A DNA stretch of 64,000 nt from Congeria kusceri (GCA_027627225.1 CM051025.1:73208474-73272473); one strand, 5' to 3'. Positions 47,773 to 60,548 are shown, counted from the stretch's first letter. Made by a program: numbers and translations. Notes: a model not told the origin generated them from the sequence alone.

Positions 47773-48800
47773 GTCCCCGTCCGTCCGTCCGCAAAATATT
47801 GTTCATGCGATAACTCAATAAGTACTGAAGATAAACAGCAATGTGAGTATTATGCACGACCTTTTATTTTTTATCAGAGATCAAAGGTCACGATACTGTT
47901 ACTAAAAATAGAAATAAACTAAAACAAAAGGGATCTTGCGATAACTCAATAAGTACTGAAGATATTTCTATTAAACCTGGTATACACGTGACTGTTACTA
48001 AAAATATAAATAAAGTAAATACTGTTAAAATTCGAAAAGTACATAAGATATGACCCTGAAACTTGGTACAAAGATTAAACTATAGGTTTGCCATCCGTCT
48101 GTGTGTCTCTCTATCTGTTTGTCTGTCCGTCCCCAAAACCTGTTTCCTGCAATAACTCAAAAACTACTGAGCTTATTTCGATGAAACTGTGTATACATAT
48201 AAGCAGCAATGTGGCAATGTGAGGATTATGCACGACCTTTTTTTTCACCAGAGGTCAAAGGTCACGTGACTGTTACTAAAAATAGAAATAAACTAAATAC
48301 TGTAATAATTCGAAATGGACATAAGCTATGACCATGAAACTTGATACAGAGATTGAACTGTAGGTTTGCCACCTGTCTGTGTGTCCTTCTGTCTATTCGT
48401 CCGTCCGTCCCCAAAACCTGGATCCTGTGATCACTCGGAAAGTACTGAAGACACTTTGATGAAACTTTGTATACGTAGCAACAGCAATGTGAGAATTATG
48501 CACAACCTTTTATTTTTCACCAGAGGAAACTTTGTATACATAGAAAAAGCAAGGAGAGGATTGTAAACGACTCTATTTTTCACCAGAGTACAAAGGTCAC
48601 ATGACTGTTACTTAAAATAGAAATAAACTTAATACTGTAATAATTCAAAAAGAACTTATGATCATGAAACTGGGTACACAAAATGGACTATATGATAGAC
48701 CTCTGTCAGTTTAGTACTGCAATAACTCAAAAAGGAACTCGAATGTCTGGTCAATGTTACTAAAATAGAAAAAACTACAACTTAATACTGCAGTGACAAG
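47773..48800. repeat. Tandem repeat with CCGTCCGTCC and AACTCAATAAGTACTGAAG units
   Basis: Diverged units of about 300 bp with 'GTCCGTCCGTCC', 'AACTCAATAAGTACTGAAGA', 'AATGTGAG.ATTATGCACGAC', 'CACCAGAGGTCAAAGGTCAC' and 'CTGTTACTAAAAATAGAAAT'. Same style as the other tandem-core bivalve elements. Confidence 0.6.
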
Positions 48801-50550
48801 TGGGATTTGAATATGAAACTTTGTACATCTACAGATAAAGGGCGATTTGACGGTATTGCACAATGTTTAATTAGTAGGGGACTCACCGCTAGGGGACTCC
48901 TGTTTTGTTTGCAATACTATCAAAGTCATTGACAATTATGGAAAATGTAGAAACAGTACATTTTGATGTCTTTTTTCGCAAACAGTTTTGGAAAACTAGT
49001 TGCAATGCGATAATTGCGATGGCTGTGCTATAAGGTAAAGTTTTCCTTCTTCTTTGATAATTTTCTGTCCAATGATGATAAATGATGTTAATGCAGGCTC
49101 TGAAGACATCAATTTTGCATGTACAAATAACTACATGCACGTCTTGCAACTGTTGGAAATCAAATTTTATCAATCAATTTTTATGGCCATGCGCAAACTG
49201 CAATTTGGTCAACACTGAATCAAAAATCATGTGTGCAAGCCAATCATTAATAACTTGTTGATATTTTTTTCCAAACACAATGGGCAATAACACCTCTGGT
49301 GTTTCTGGTCCGATCTTGCTTATATTCAACTTCACCTTTTATCTTATGGTCATAGACAAAATGTGCAAGATTGGTGAAGATTGCATGAAAAATGAAGTCT
49401 CTATCCTGAATAATGTCCACTTTTACAGGGCAATAACTCTGGTGTTTCTGGTCCGATCTTGCTTATATTCGACTTCAACTGTAACCTCATGGCAATAGTC
49501 AAACTGTGCAAGATTAGCGAAGATTGGATGAAAACTGAAGTCTCTATAATAATGTCCATTTTTGTATACTTCGTGTTCAGATGAGCTAAAAATACAAGTT
49601 CAAAATATTTTTTTTTATCCAGGGTACCAGCAGGATTGAACTCACTCCTACAAAATCGCGCACTTTAATGAAACTTTCCTACGCTACACAACAATTTTAA
49701 ATGTTGCTCATGCACGTAACTGTACTTCATGTACATTTCATTCATATCCATTCTACTACTACTATTACTAGTTTTCCAGCACCCATGAAAGTGTCAAGAT
49801 GACCACTGTTTATATCTTGAAATCATATAGACTTGTCAAGTGTCATCATATAAAACGATGTTTCAATATTTATTCTGTGTAAACAAGCTTTGTGGCATCG
49901 ATAAGCCACTTAAATCTAACATGTTTGAAAATATATAAATGAGCACATACAATGGTACAAGGTAAACTAATATTGAGCAGGCTTTGCAAACTGGCATTAA
50001 AGACTTGGCAAGGAGAAATTACCAATCATTCTATGAAACCTAGTGGTACTGGTATTCAGTATCCACATGATCATGGATTGGAAGTATTGTTTCTGCAGTC
50101 GAACAGTTCAATACCGATCACTGACACTACTTAATTTATAATAATTGTAAAATCTTGATCATGAAAAAGTACACCTATCAGACCTCCAGTGAAATTAATT
50201 AAATCCAGACTGTTAAAAGTTCCAAACAAGGATAATAATGCTCAATAGAATATGTGTATACGAAAAGAAAACAGCAGTTTCATAACATAACAACAAGTTT
50301 GAAAATAGGATCTGAACAATTCCCAATAATTTAGATAAGTAAAATAACATACTTGCTGAAACCAATTAAAACATTTCAAACATTATCCCTTAAATTTGTA
50401 ACAGCATACTCGAAAACAGACAATACGTCTAAACATACTACATGTAGTAGCACGACCATTTCTACAGTGTACTCAACTATTCTCAAAGTTAAACAAGATT
50501 CTGTGTTTCATAAACACACATCCCCGCGGTTGGTGCTGGATTGCCAAGTT
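48801..50550. other. Spacer with a two-copy repeat at 49280-49560
   Basis: 'GTGTTTCTGGTCCGATCTTG CTTATATTC' (spaced) occurs twice about 150 bp apart, within a 'GGGCAATAAC' repeat unit. Otherwise AT-rich sequence without recognisable genes. Confidence 0.4.
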
Positions 50551-50556
50551 CTTAGT

Positions 50557-51060
50557 CCAAATTAGGCAAAGTCAAAGTGAGGTTGGGTGATATGGGTCGA
50601 TTGGGAAAGGTCATTAGTAACAACTGCGTAAATATCTATGTGTTGTAGTAAGAGGTGTATGTGCTAGACGAAACGGCAAAATCTAGTTAACCATGAAATG
50701 GCGTTTTTGAATTGTCACAAGTCCAAATTAGGTCAAGGTGAGGTTGGGTGATATGGGTCGATTCGGAATGGTCATAAGCAACAATTGTGTAAATACAAGT
50801 GGTGTTGGTGCGAGACGAAATGGTAAAATCCAGTTAACCAAGAAACAACCAATTTGAATTATTTTAAGTGTAAATAAGGTCAAGGTCAAAGTGATTTTGG
50901 GTGATATGGGTGGATAAGGAATGGTTATAACCAACAGCTGTGTAAGTATCCAGGATAGGGAATGGTCATAAGCAACAGCTGTGTAAGTATCCAGGATAGG
51001 GAATGGTCATAAGCAACAGCTGTGTAAGTATCCAAGTGTTGTAGTAAGCGGTGTTCTGCA
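50557..51060. repeat. Tandem repeats with GGTTGGGTGATATGGGTCGA and 41-bp units
   Basis: Three units of about 160 bp share 'AGTCCAAATTAGG', 'GGTTGGGTGATATGGGTCGA' and 'CCAGTTAACCA'. At about 50940-51030 a 41-bp unit (GTAAGTATCCAGGATAGGGA...GCAACAGCTGT) is repeated about three times almost exactly. Confidence 0.7.
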
Positions 51061-51227
51061 GAACACTGCTCATGGTATGATTCATAAATTAACTTAAATG
51101 ACTCAAATGACTCAAATTGAGTTTCTGAACATGACTATACACAAATATAAACTATATTAAACAATATACATGTTGCAATAAGAACAGGTCTTTCACACTG
51201 GGATCTTTTTTATGCATAATATTGATG

Positions 51228-51230
<3 letters not shown>

Positions 51231-51259
<29 letters not shown>
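51231..51259. repeat. (AC)n microsatellite
   Basis: About 14 AC dinucleotides without interruption. Confidence 0.95.
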
Positions 51260-51260
<1 letters not shown>

Positions 51261-51261
<1 letters not shown>

Positions 51262-52189
51262 CTAACAAAATATTACTATGTTAAGGTTGTTAAATATAAT
51301 AGTAACTTCCATTTCCAATGTGAAGTCAATATATACAACTACCAGTACATTATATATACAAATACTGACTATACATTCGTGCAATATAGCAAAGTATAAT
51401 TCATTAAGTTGTTAATGATATAAATCAATAAACAAGTGTATCATTTGGATTTACGATACTACACTTGCATACAATAAAACATAATACAAATGTTTAGATA
51501 AAAGATATCCTCAAAAATCTTCATGCATTATCATCAAATGATTTCTCCTTTCAGCACTTGCCAATTCCCCCAAAGAATAATTTACTACTTACACATACAT
51601 GTAGATCCATTTAACATGAATATTTCAGGAATTCATTGAAATCAGCATGCCAGGTAAATATCAATCTGACTGCACAATCTCCTGCTGCGAATACCTAGCA
51701 TGGTTTAGACGATTTTTATAAGATTGGGTAAATGTTGAACAAAACTAAATATTAGACAGATGTTGTTAACGCAACTTTTACAACTGATAGTTATTCATTT
51801 CATTTCAAGATAACCCATGTTTGTGAAATTGCCCTTTACCGCATAAATCCAACGTACATGTATTCATATGACAGATAATACAATTGTGAACTGCAAGTAA
51901 AGCACCTGATTACAAAGGTAGATCCCAGCTTATACATGTATAATATACCATTATTATTGTTGTGTTTCTCACAAGCTTTTTGTGTTGTTGTGTTGTTATT
52001 TTTGGATAGAAAAATATATCACATTCATGAGAAAAAAGTACATTTCCTATAGGAGCAAAGGGATTTTTAAATCACAGACATACCTTCATTTCAAGCAACC
52101 AACAATCAGTTATCTATAACTATGTTCTACAATATACACTTTTATAAATAAAAAAGCAAGTCCAGAACTAAAAACTTCGGACAAACAAT
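51261..52189 (-). other. 3' flank of RNF14, no other gene seen
   Basis: AT-rich sequence downstream of the RNF14 stop on the minus strand. It should include its 3' UTR; the poly(A) site is not resolved. Confidence 0.4.
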
Positions 52190-55100
52190 CTACAACCAAC
52201 CCCACCCATCATCATCGTCATCATCATCAAACTCATCCATTTCCACGCCCTCAAACAGTCTATTGTGGCACTTGGAGCCCGCAGAGTTATAGTGAAGGTA
52301 AGGGTTTGCACGAGACAGTGTGTCATTGCACAACCAGCAGAAGTACGCTCGGCATTTCATGCATGTCATCTTGTTACAGCCGTCAATTTTCTGAAATGTT
52401 AACATGTTTTGTTGAGATTTGAGCCCACCATTAAAACTTAAAACAGCTGTCGAATTAAGACCTATTCCACTGTTAGATGGCATGTAGAATTCAGTCCAGC
52501 AAAATGGAATTTTGGGCAGAGAGAACACAGTAAGTACATGTTTCATAGTTTAACATGTGCAAACACTGTTGTAGGTGCAGTTAAAATTCTAAATTGTGTA
52601 GACTGCTTCAAAGATGAATATTAGTCTTTGTCAAAACAACTTGTCGATCAGACTATCAGTAAAGTTTCTATTGAGAAGTATAGAGGTATAAAGGCTTACA
52701 TACTGTACACATAAAAAAATACATTTTTTTGCAGCATATTAAATCGAAACATGCATTTTGTTCAATATCAGGGTTTCAGGGAAAACAGTACTGCTAACCA
52801 ACAAAACAGAGATTACTCATTTTAGCTATACAGTAATGGATGGCCTCTTTACACACTTACACTTTATTTACATAAATGCACTTTTAAAAGAGAGGAAACC
52901 AACTAATAGTTACTAATATATTAATCTAAACTGACAAAGACGCATGACGAGTTCCACCTGTATGTGAGCCCCACAGCTGGGGCACTGCTTGGAGTGTTCC
53001 TTCAGCCACTCATTGGTGAAGCTCTCCTCAAGCGCCTGTTGGATTGTGATCTTCCCGTAGCGTTTCTCCAGCAGGATCTTCGTGGCCCTATCAGCTGACA
53101 GATACTCCTCTCGTAATTTTTGAAGGCCATCTGGGAATGGATCGTAGTAAAAATACTGGTAAATGACATGACAATTATTGCGCAGGAAGGGGAAGGGGCA
53201 CAGTGTTTGACGATCAGTGGGGAATAATACTTTTTGTTCAAATGAAGATGCAGGAAACCATGGATAAATAGTTTAAAAGACCTTACACAAGCCGTAAACT
53301 AACATAATAATAAGTTCACACACCAATAATAAAAACTTTCATAATAATTAATGTCAAGAAATTTAGTTGATTAAGTTTATTTAAAATTCATAAAAATGTA
53401 TATCATACGTGTACTATACTACATTTTACAAATTACTGTTTTTTTACTATAAATCGAGGGTTGAGCGGGAAACTGTTGAATCTGTTTAGCATTTCTATGT
53501 CAGATACGCTCAACCCTGGAGATGTCTTTAATAAACAATGAACATAAGTATGTATACACATCGGTCCAGTCAAATGAAAAATTCTTATTCATCTATTTTT
53601 TCCCCAAAAATGTACAAATCTAAACATTCCTTTATCAAATATGAAACATTTACCTGCTTTTAGCTTGCATGGTGACAGACCGTGGTAAACAAGTCGACAC
53701 AGGGTACAGAAGACAAACTGGCAGACGGGGCAAAAGGCGAGGGTTGTTTCTCGCTCCATCAGTACAGGGCTCTGGCACGTGGGCCGCGGGCAGAATGTGA
53801 TATCCGACATGGTATCCAGGCTTGTCTGTAGCAGAAGCTGGTCATACTTTGTGAATAACTCTGGAAGAACCAACTTCTTTACCTGTCAATTGTAATTTAT
53901 TTCAGTAAAATCATATGAAACAAGAGCTGTTTGTAATATAGTTATGCCCCCGTTAGGTTAAAAGCAATCTTTCAAATATCATGTTTGGTAAAGATCGCAT
54001 GAAAACTGTTGGACATAAGGAACATAAACTGCTAAACAGGAAAATATTAGATTAAATGAAAGGCCATAACTCTGCAGGTCCTGGGAAGATTAGGTAGTTT
54101 ACTGAAATTTTAGATAATTCAAGGGCAATAACTCCTAAATCCTAGGGCGATTTGGTTTATTATTCAATTTGGCCGAGATATTATGCCCATGAACATTTTC
54201 ATGAAGTTTGGTGAAAATCTGACGAACATTGTTGGACTTGAGAGCGGAAGTGGCTAAAAGGGCCAATTTCAGACTAAGGGCAATAACTCAACAATTCCTT
54301 GGGTGATCTGGCTGGTTATCGAACATGGTTGAGATATTATTATTATAACAAACATTTTCATGAAGTTTGGCGAAGATCGGATCAAAATTGTTGGATTAAG
54401 AGAATGGAAGTCCAATACACCCCACCATCGCCGATGGGGGGGGGGGCATAATTACTTGAAAGAATAAAAAGTACATATGTACTACTAATGTTGGACAAAG
54501 CAAATTCTAATGATGTTCTGTTGGAACAAATCCCAAAGATCTGACAACTGTAATTGTAAATATTTTATTACAATAAAACACACACTTTGTAGAAAATGCA
54601 TGCATCTCAATTTCAGTATGCGACAATAACACTGTTGAATCAAGAAATAGTCAAAAGAAATGAATGACTTGATGTCACAAATCTGAAATAGCAGTACACA
54701 TGTTCTTATTTAAGCAGCTTTAGTATATTAAAGACTACCAATGACACAATCACAGTTGAATGCATGCATATTAATTTTTTTAATATTCCAAACATAGTTT
54801 TTGGCCAATACATGTTACTGAAATTTTCCTATAAAACGAGGGTACTATTGAAGTTAAACTGACAAAATGCCTCACATTACCTGCGCAGGGTGGGCCTGTG
54901 ACTCACAGTCGTCATGGGGACACTCCAGTCCCTTAACGTTGCCATCTTTAATCTGAATACTAAAGTAATTTCTCATGCAGTCATTACAATACACATGATC
55001 ACAGTCGTAAAACATCAAACAGTGTGCCCCGCTTTTCTCACAGAAGCACACATTACAGCAGTAACTCGATTTCTCAAACTGATTGAGACGTTCTTGCTTG

Positions 55101-57116
55101 TTGTATTCAAGAATCACAGGCAGAAGGCGATCCTGTGACGCCACCTCCTGTATGCCCCGTGGATCAAGATGGCTGTCCTGCTTACGGCTGACCACGTGAG
55201 CCAGCTCGAGAGGCGAGGACAGCTGCAGGTAGTCAAACAGTTCGTCCTGGAGGAACGTGTTCCACTGGAACAATATCACGCTTCCTTTGCTCTCCTCCCA
55301 CAGTGAGTCCAGCTTCTTACACAGTTTGCTCAGCTGACATGTGGGTAAAACAAAGATCAAAATATATGAAGTGACATATAGATCTAATAGTTAAAGAATA
55401 TTCTGAATCTAATAAATACCAGATAGTCAATATTTATGTTTTATTGTACTTAAAGTACAAATGACTTAACAATATTAACTTTGAGTTAAGGTTGTCTAAC
55501 TAGTCTGCCTTAATTAAACATGATATACAACACCTTAAAACTGTTCATTTAGAGAAAAGGTCAAATTACTGTTAATAGTTAAAAATAAAATAAAAAAGAA
55601 ATATGTGTAATAGGGATTTTTTTTAGAGGCTGGGATGGGCCTCAGGCACTAGGGTTTGGGACAAATTATTGCAACAAAATCAGTTCAGTGGAACATAAAT
55701 CCAGGTGTGAAGTCATCTTTAATTAAATTAAAACAATTCAAGAAATTTTAGTAGGGGATGACACTGATATTCAGGCCCTGCCTGGTACACAAGGTAACAA
55801 TCCCTGGTTTGTTATAAACTATATACTGATTCTGATGAAGTCATATATATTAAGCATTAAATCAAGAGCCGAAAATCCAAATATCGAGACTTTCAAAAAT
55901 GCTCTCAGAATGAAAATACATTTAGAAGAGCAGATTGCTTTTGAAAAAAAAAAAAAATTGATCTCCATTTTAAAAAATGGCAAAAATTTGCACATCCTAA
56001 TACTTTGAAGTGAATCTTGCCTATTCTGTCTTTTTTTCCCCCCTTTTTTCTCAGGATTGTTGTTTTCTTTTTTTCTTATTTTTTTTTTTTTTTTTTTTTT
56101 TCGCATACCTTAGGGAAGCTGTTGTGTATTTGCGCCCACACATGTGCCTTCCCATAGCAGTCTTCCAGTTTTGAAGACAATAAGTCAAACATCTCATGTC
56201 TATTAAAGGGAAAACCTTGCCTTTTTATTATCCTCTTTCCTTTTTAGTTTTTTTGGTATCTCACTTTTTTATATCTAGCATCATCTCAAAACTAAAAATT
56301 GAAACGATTATTTTCTAGAAACAATTTATTATGCAAAATACACATAAATGAATGTAGTATAATAACTAATTTTAGTGTATATATATTGTTTATATGCATA
56401 ATGTGTACTTCTATATTTACAACATTGTGTAATGGTGATGTATATTGAAAAATGAATAATAATAAAAAAAAAATCCCTGGTAATCAACCTGTTCTCTGTT
56501 AAGCCACTTGCAGGAGAGTGTAAACTGTGGAGGGCTGTTGGAGGGGTAGTCCACCGGCAACAGGAAGTTGAGGTGCACAGGTGGAAGGTACTTCACATGA
56601 TGTAAGTCGGCTGACACCTGACCAGCACCATCCTTCTCACTATCTGCAATTAATAACATGATCGGGTGAGAAACATGCAACAACAAATGCAAAATAAATA
56701 TGTATATGTCTGTCCGAGGATTAACTTATTACAATGATTGGTAATAATTTGTATCAACATTTAGATATGACTGCAACAAACACTATAAGCATCAAAACAC
56801 TAGATTGGACATTTTCAGTCTTAATCTTGGATTTCGGATGAGAACATCAACATCATACAAATTTGAAGAGAAAGTTGTGAGTATAATAAGATCGCCTTAT
56901 AGTAATTGATATATGCCAGAATTGCAATTACATTGTCAAGGAAACACAGCTACCTTTTTTAATCTTGACCACTTTGATTTTAAAATCATCAGGCAGAACA
57001 GGCAGTGCTAGCAACTCCCCTCCATTCTGCTGCCCCTCTTTGTGCACCTTCAGGATGTTGTCATAGATACTGGCAAGAGCCAGGAGCTCATCCTCCTGCT
57101 CTTCTTGGTCACTCAT
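52190..57116 (-). CDS. RNF14: E3 ubiquitin ligase RNF14 (RWD-RING1-IBR-RING2), complete
   Basis: Coding exons: 56954-57116, 56489-56643, 54881-55333, 53654-53882, 52958-53130 and 52190-52390; the sum is 1374 nt, 457 residues (human about 474). All junctions are GT-AG and in phase. The RWD domain starts MSDQEEQEDELLALASIYDN and includes LPVDYPSNSPPQFTLSCKWL. RING1 (residues about 198-250) has CCNVCFCEKSG and CDHVYCNDCM; the IBR has FCPRPTCQSP and FCPVCQFVFCTLC; RING2 has QCPSCGAHIQKIDGCNKMTC with the expected catalytic Cys at about 401, then FCWLC. The tail is acidic (DEFDDDDDDDGWGWL), as in other RNF14 proteins. RNF14 is an RBR ligase implicated in clearing translation factors from stalled ribosomes, and was first described as an androgen-receptor coactivator. 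An ATG at 57116 starts the protein, preceded by a UTR splice acceptor at 57134. Confidence 0.96.
53930..54455. repeat. 'ACAAGAGCTGTTTG...GGGGGGCATAATT' element in RNF14 intron
   Basis: Left end ACAAGAGCTGTTTGTAATAT then TTATGCCCCCG; right end GATGGGGGGGGGGGCATAAT. The interior has two or three units of about 150 bp ('CAATAACTC', 'TTTTCATGAAGTTTGG.GAA', 'TGTTGGA'). Non-coding. Confidence 0.6.
56109..56192 (-). other. Candidate cassette exon in RNF14 intron 2
   Basis: Between the two RWD-encoding exons, an 84-bp segment (91 bp with an upstream acceptor at 56199) is open and ends with a good donor (CCTAAG then GTATGCG). It would encode MFDLLSSKLEDCYGKAHVWA then QIHNSFPK. In the 84-bp form it keeps phase 0. 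It resembles, weakly, the end of the RWD domain (KLDSLWEESKGSVILFQW). The direct junction without it gives the conserved RNF14 sequence, so it is not constitutive. Confidence 0.3.
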
Positions 57117-57790
57117 TGTTTCTACGCTATAAACTGAATTAAAACATGGCAACATGAAATGGAACCCACTTTGTAGTAAAGTACTACTAGTACTATTTCA
57201 AATTTTGACTATTTGTTGTAAACGATAATAATATAACAAATAGGTAGTCTAACTAATAAGACTTGCAACAAATTGAGTGTTACTTTTTATGTAGGGCTAA
57301 ATTCGCTCTAACAATCTTACCCATATAAAAGTAGCTCAGTATTTTCGACCAGAGCCTTACAATTAATGCTAAACTATCAGCTGATAAATAATGCTGATCA
57401 ATGCTCTATTCTTTAGATACCGTTCCTCTTATATGGGGTGAATCGTTATACATATGGGGCGAGTCTTTATACATATGGGGCGAGACGTTATTAAACATAT
57501 GGCGAGTCGTTAAACTACCATTCTACAGATATATTATTAGTTATTTCCCTCCCTGTTGCTCTATATTCCGATTCATGTATGTCCGAATATAATGTCCGTG
57601 GAATAAAATACGTCAATGGCCAATGTTTTGCTAAATCTATTAATGACAGCATGAACAATTTAAACCCACTTTGCTGTAATTCATATTATTTTCACAAAAA
57701 TTAACGCAACATACTCACCAGAGTAGTTTATTATCACATGCAATGAGAGACTTTAGTGGGTTATCTTCCCTTGTCTAGCAGGTGCCCGTA
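57117..57790 (-). other. RNF14: RNF14 5' UTR, first intron and leader exon
   Basis: An acceptor (TTAATTCAG) at 57134-57135 leaves a 17-nt UTR before the ATG. A strong donor CTACTCTG then GTGAGTATG lies at 57718 on the minus strand, so a non-coding first exon probably begins upstream of 57719. In the intron, 57425-57510 carries four imperfect copies of a 22-25 bp unit around CATATGGGGCGAGTCGTTA. Confidence 0.6.
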
Positions 57791-57922
57791 TAGGCGGCGC
57801 TGTTGTCGAATAGGTCCATTGTTATTTATTTTCCCTTCCATTGTTTACTTCCGCTAAGATTGACAGTTGATAAACAGAGTTTTAACACGATTTGATTATA
57901 TTTCTTCGATAAAGGTGTAAAT
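57720..57922. promoter_or_regulatory. Head-to-head promoter interval, RNF14 and SAP-SWIM-YqaJ gene
   Basis: Only about 200 bp separate the RNF14 leader donor (minus) from the ATG of the nuclease gene (plus). The interval is locally GC-richer (TATAGGCGGCGCTGTTGTCG). A shared bidirectional promoter is inferred from geometry; I see no decisive motif. Confidence 0.45.
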
Positions 57923-59806
57923 ATGGCTTCAAAGTTTTGCAGCCTATCTTTAGGACAACTTAGGACAGAGTTAAGAAAGAGAAATGCTAAGTTATCTGGA
58001 CGAAAAAAGGAGTTAATCGAGAGGTAGGCTAACATGAATTTTTCTTTTCACTTTTGTTGTTGACGATTAGCGAAGTAAACAAGTTCTTTCATTAAATAGT
58101 TAAATGTAATAACAGCAATTGATGCAATCTTATATCGCTAATGTCTGCAGTTCATTATTATTAATTGTCCCAAATTCCACAGGAAGCATTGCAAATTAAA
58201 TTCAAAATGTGTACATGTCCATACGTTGGAATTAGTGGGTGGGGTAATGCGCTATGTGTGGTTTGTTTGTAGTAATAAATACAATATGTTCTTTGTTTGC
58301 AAAGTCGTCTTTTCTTCATTCTTTTCTTAAAGATGAGGCAGTATATGATTATTAAACAAATGTATTACATAATTGTTTCAGACTAGAGGCCTATGACAGA
58401 AACCAAAATTTCAACAACTGTGAGGACCTTATGCCAGAATTTAGGATGAGCCTTCCAGTAACCAGTGGCTACAAGGACATCAACAGTGACATGAAGATGG
58501 CCCCCATTGACCGTCAGAAAGCCACTGACTATCTGGAACGCTTTCAAGTTGAGTTCGACCAAACTGTAACTGCACTGTACAATGACAAATTTTTAATGTA
58601 TCTTCGGTTGTTTTCATCAGACAGTCTTGACTTTGTAAAAAGTGCGTGTAGAGCAGAAATGAAGAAAAAGATAAATTATGTGGTAGACATTTCCTTTACA
58701 AAACATGGAATAGTGCACGAGGCGCAGTGCGAATGTGGAGCTGGCGAGGGTCCCTTTGGACATTGCAAGCATATAAGAACTGTATTGTATGCATGCCTGA
58801 AATTTGTTCAAACAGGAGATGTGAAGGTAGAGTCGTCATGTACCGAGCAACTACAGGCATTCCATAGAGCCAAGAAACATACCGGGTCCCCTCTGAAGGC
58901 CAGAGACCTAAACATGGTTGGGGCAGATATTTGTGATATTAAGGACTTTGATCCCCGACCTGTTAGTTTTCGAAATGCCCCTAATTATCAGGATCATTTT
59001 TACAATACATGTATGAACTTTAAAGGAATTTCTAAAACGCCAATATTTCAGACCTTTGCACCAGCAAATATATATGCAGTCAACAATGATCATGACTATT
59101 TTGAAGTGACACATGAAGAAAACTTTCTAAATCAGAGTAAAATAACTAAAATAACAACAGAAGAGTGCTGTGAACTGGAAGTTTTGACAAGGGGACAAAA
59201 CACAAATGATCGTTGGTTCGAGGAACGTGGAAAAAGAATCCAGTCATCCAACTACCACCGGATATGTACAGCAACAGAAAAGGCCAATTTAGCAGCATTG
59301 GCTTCCACAATGGTATCTGGACATGTAACTAAGCAAAATGAAGCGATGCGCCATGGCTGTAAATATGAAAAAACTGCAATTCACATATATGAAAGTGCGC
59401 GAAATGTTAATGTTCAGGCATGTGGCATCACTGTTTCTAAGACCCATCCATTTCAAGGGCATCTCCTGATGGAATTGTCAGCAAGGATTTAATTGTAGAA
59501 GTAAAATGTCCTTTCAATGCAAAAAATAAAGAGATAAACTCAGTTACTGTGCCATATTTAAAAGAAATCAATGGAAAACTTGTTCTAAGCAAAAAAAATC
59601 CATATTACTTTCAGATACAGGGACAGTTGTTCTGCTCTGAACGAAAATATTGTGATTTAATTGTGTATACTCTCACTGACATTGTGTACATCAGAGTAAC
59701 AAGAAATGAGGCGTTTATCTCTGATATGGTGCACAAACTTGAATTATTTTTTGAGGCACATTTCAAACCAGCACTTTTGGAAAAGTTGTTTTATAAAAAT
59801 GTGTAA
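57923..59806 (+). pseudogene. SAP-SWIM-YqaJ nuclease gene (ISL2EU-type accessory nuclease), one frameshift
   Basis: Exon 1 (57923-58023) encodes a SAP DNA-binding motif: LGQLRTELRKRNAKLSGRKK then ELIER. A GT-AG intron joins it in phase to exon 2 (58382 onward; RLEAYDRN). Exon 2 carries a SWIM zinc finger (CECGAGEGPFGHCKH, near 58731-58775) and a YqaJ/lambda-exonuclease-like PD-(D/E)XK domain: HGCKYEKTA, then ASPDGIVS, VEVKCP and YYFQIQGQL. One base is missing in the GGG run at 59457-59459, between the first and second catalytic blocks; the first frame stops at 59492, while the second frame carries the rest of the domain to a stop at 59804-59806. YqaJ proteins of this kind accompany DDE_4 transposases in ISL2EU/PIF-Harbinger-type elements (from memory). 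Either a decayed transposon gene or a live gene with a sequencing error in the homopolymer. Confidence 0.85.
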
Positions 59807-59999
59807 AATAATGTTCTGCAAAAGAAATGAAACAAAAAGTTCATTTGAAAATAAATGCATTTTGTAATGTTGTATGAATTATCATGATATGTATTTTTTG
59901 TTATTATATTTGTCATTATATATGTATTCAAATAAATTGTTTTATTGAAAATTGTGTTGTTTGAACAGAACTGCATAAATATCAAGTATGTTGTTTACA

Positions 60000-60255
60000 G
60001 TCAGCATTCATAAAGCACCTCAGGAAAAATTTAAGTACATTCCTTAAATTATCAGAATTCCTAAAGTCTTTTGCTTTTTTATATAGATGTCTTCTTGTAT
60101 TAAATTTGTTTTTGCTGTAAATTATTGACTTTTGTTATAGTATTTTGGCAAAAAAACAACAGAAATCATAATAATTTCCATAGCAAATTGTATCTGAAAT
60201 TTTCACTTAAATAAAACTTAAGATTTCGCTTAGGAGCTTTATGAATACCAGCCCG
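60000..60255. repeat. Foldback element of the 'AAAGCTCCTTAGT' family, copy 4
   Basis: CAGCATTCATAAAGCACCTC pairs with AGGAGCTTTATGAATACCAG, with 'CTTAAG' tracts inside. It sits between the nuclease gene and the transposase remnant. Confidence 0.6.
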
Positions 60256-60548
60256 TACCAGAGTTTAATTTCAGCTGCAAAAGTAACAAATCACTATTTT
60301 AAAACTTTATTTATTAAGCAATCACGTGTAATACATCAACTTCAACATAAAAAATGAATAATGAACAGTCATATTGGCAAACAAATGTCTAGTATTACTG
60401 TAATAACATGTACTTTCTAATACTGATAACCATAGACTAATACACATGATCATCAGACATTTTTTTATTCAGAATGGTAAATGACAACATAAAAATGACA
60501 TTTTTTACTACACTTAGCTACATGTACAACCGTGATTGTAGCAATTCT

